Below, piece by piece: positions 63,649 through 64,000 of a DNA stretch of 64,000 nucleotides. The translations under genes and the position numbers were made by a program. The stretch is from contig CAJNDS010002266.1 of NCBI GenBank assembly GCA_905221605.1, positions 1 through 64,000 on the forward strand, given 5' to 3'. The stretch comes from Symbiodinium natans. Lineage: Eukaryota > Sar > Dinophyceae > Suessiales > Symbiodiniaceae. Numbering within the stretch: position 1 is the stretch's first letter; each line of letters opens with the position of its first letter. The notes beneath the pieces are model-generated. The model ran no database searches. It saw only the letters and a list, made by a program, of their open reading frames with translations, and was not told the origin of the DNA.

Positions 63649-63704
63649 CTAGCAAGAACCATGAACAGGGCTGGCAAGTAAAAGAGCTGCACGATTACAT
63701 GGAC

Positions 63705-63959
63705 CTGGAGCAACGCAGCAGCAGCAATTGCCTCCTCGGCAGTCCCAAAAAACTCTGTGGCCAGCTTGGATTTCTGACCCTTTTCCATGCGCAACCTCAG
63801 CTTGTCGAAGGTCTGCTGGGTGAAGGCCGTGAACCCTGTCCTGGTGACGGGGTGGCCCATGAGGAAAGACACGGACACGATTTTTTCAAGACAGTGAGAG
63901 ACTATGTCGGTCAGTCCTGTCGCCCATGACTGAAACAGGACCGAGCTAAGATCTCTCAC
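63705..63959 (-). CDS. Unit A: exon at the right edge, continuing beyond
   Basis: Reads …SWATGLTDIVSHCLEKIV … TAFTQQTFDKLRLRMEKG … EEAIAAAALLQ, ending CTCCAG|GTCCAT. It joins in frame (LLQ|AVWMML) across a 56-bp intron. The start is probably outside the window. Confidence 0.6.
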
Positions 63960-64000
63960 TCAAGGCTTGGCACTGGAAAGGCTGTGGCGCAACACAATGA

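Noticed and set aside
51700-63900. AGGGTCA as nuclear-receptor half-site or transcription-factor site
   Set aside because: Strict sense-strand bias within exons, density and splice-site overlap do not fit a promoter element, and such receptors are not expected in dinoflagellates.
1-64000. CRISPR array, tRNA, rRNA or bacterial promoter/terminator
   Set aside because: Repeats are contiguous heptamers without spacers; no cloverleaf or rRNA core sequence was recognised; gene structure is eukaryotic.

Overview
The window looks like nuclear DNA of a dinoflagellate, most likely a member of the Symbiodiniaceae or a close relative. The evidence is: hundreds of TTTAGGG/CCCTAAA telomere-type heptamers scattered through the sequence; short GC-rich coding islands that open after AG (usually AG|G) and often close at GC or GA instead of GT; large P-class PPR genes; a Ty1/copia-type retrotransposon; and no bacterial operons, tRNA or rRNA genes that I could see. 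The species assignment is inference.

Left part (1 to about 40.1 kb): a mosaic in which runs of TTTAGGG or CCCTAAA alternate with 60-200 bp islands that read as open, amino-acid-balanced exons. In most cases an island is preceded on its sense strand by CCCTAAA and followed by TTTAGGG, so the introns between islands carry inverted telomere-like repeats at their ends. Most islands are on the minus strand and a few on the plus strand. I cannot join them into named genes. The one recognisable gene here is a multi-exon PPR gene (about 11.6-14.3 kb, minus), with a telomere-like array inside one intron. Several foldback (MITE-like) elements, a cluster of perfect hairpins (19.76-20.02 kb), microsatellites and G/C homopolymers lie between the islands.

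Right part (about 40.2-64 kb): telomere-like arrays almost vanish and three co-oriented minus-strand gene units appear. Unit A (from the right edge to 58.5 kb) has unknown N-terminal exons and ends in a complete cytosine-C5 DNA methyltransferase domain. Unit B (58.2-55.3 kb) is an unrecognised protein. Unit C (54.1 to about 41.2 kb) looks like a transposase-type protein with a zinc-binding head and an RNase-H-like core. The sense strand of all three is densely peppered with the heptamer AGGGTCA, seen as TGACCCT on the + strand; my hand count is roughly 55-60 copies between 51.7 and 64 kb and more from 40.2 to 43.4 kb. Several 3' splice sites are CAG|GGTC, and two introns have AGGGTC at both ends.

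Unit C is split by a full-length, apparently very young Ty1/copia-type retrotransposon (43,428-51,683, minus). It has identical 137-bp LTRs, a TGCTT target duplication, a primer-binding site like initiator tRNA-Met, and one 2,408-codon gag-pol frame. That frame continues past RNase H into a region with three predicted membrane segments, a 23-residue acidic tandem repeat and an Ada-like metal-binding end.

Working model (inference): the right part is a large mobile or formerly mobile unit that combines a DNA methyltransferase, an unknown protein and a transposase, later invaded by a copia element.
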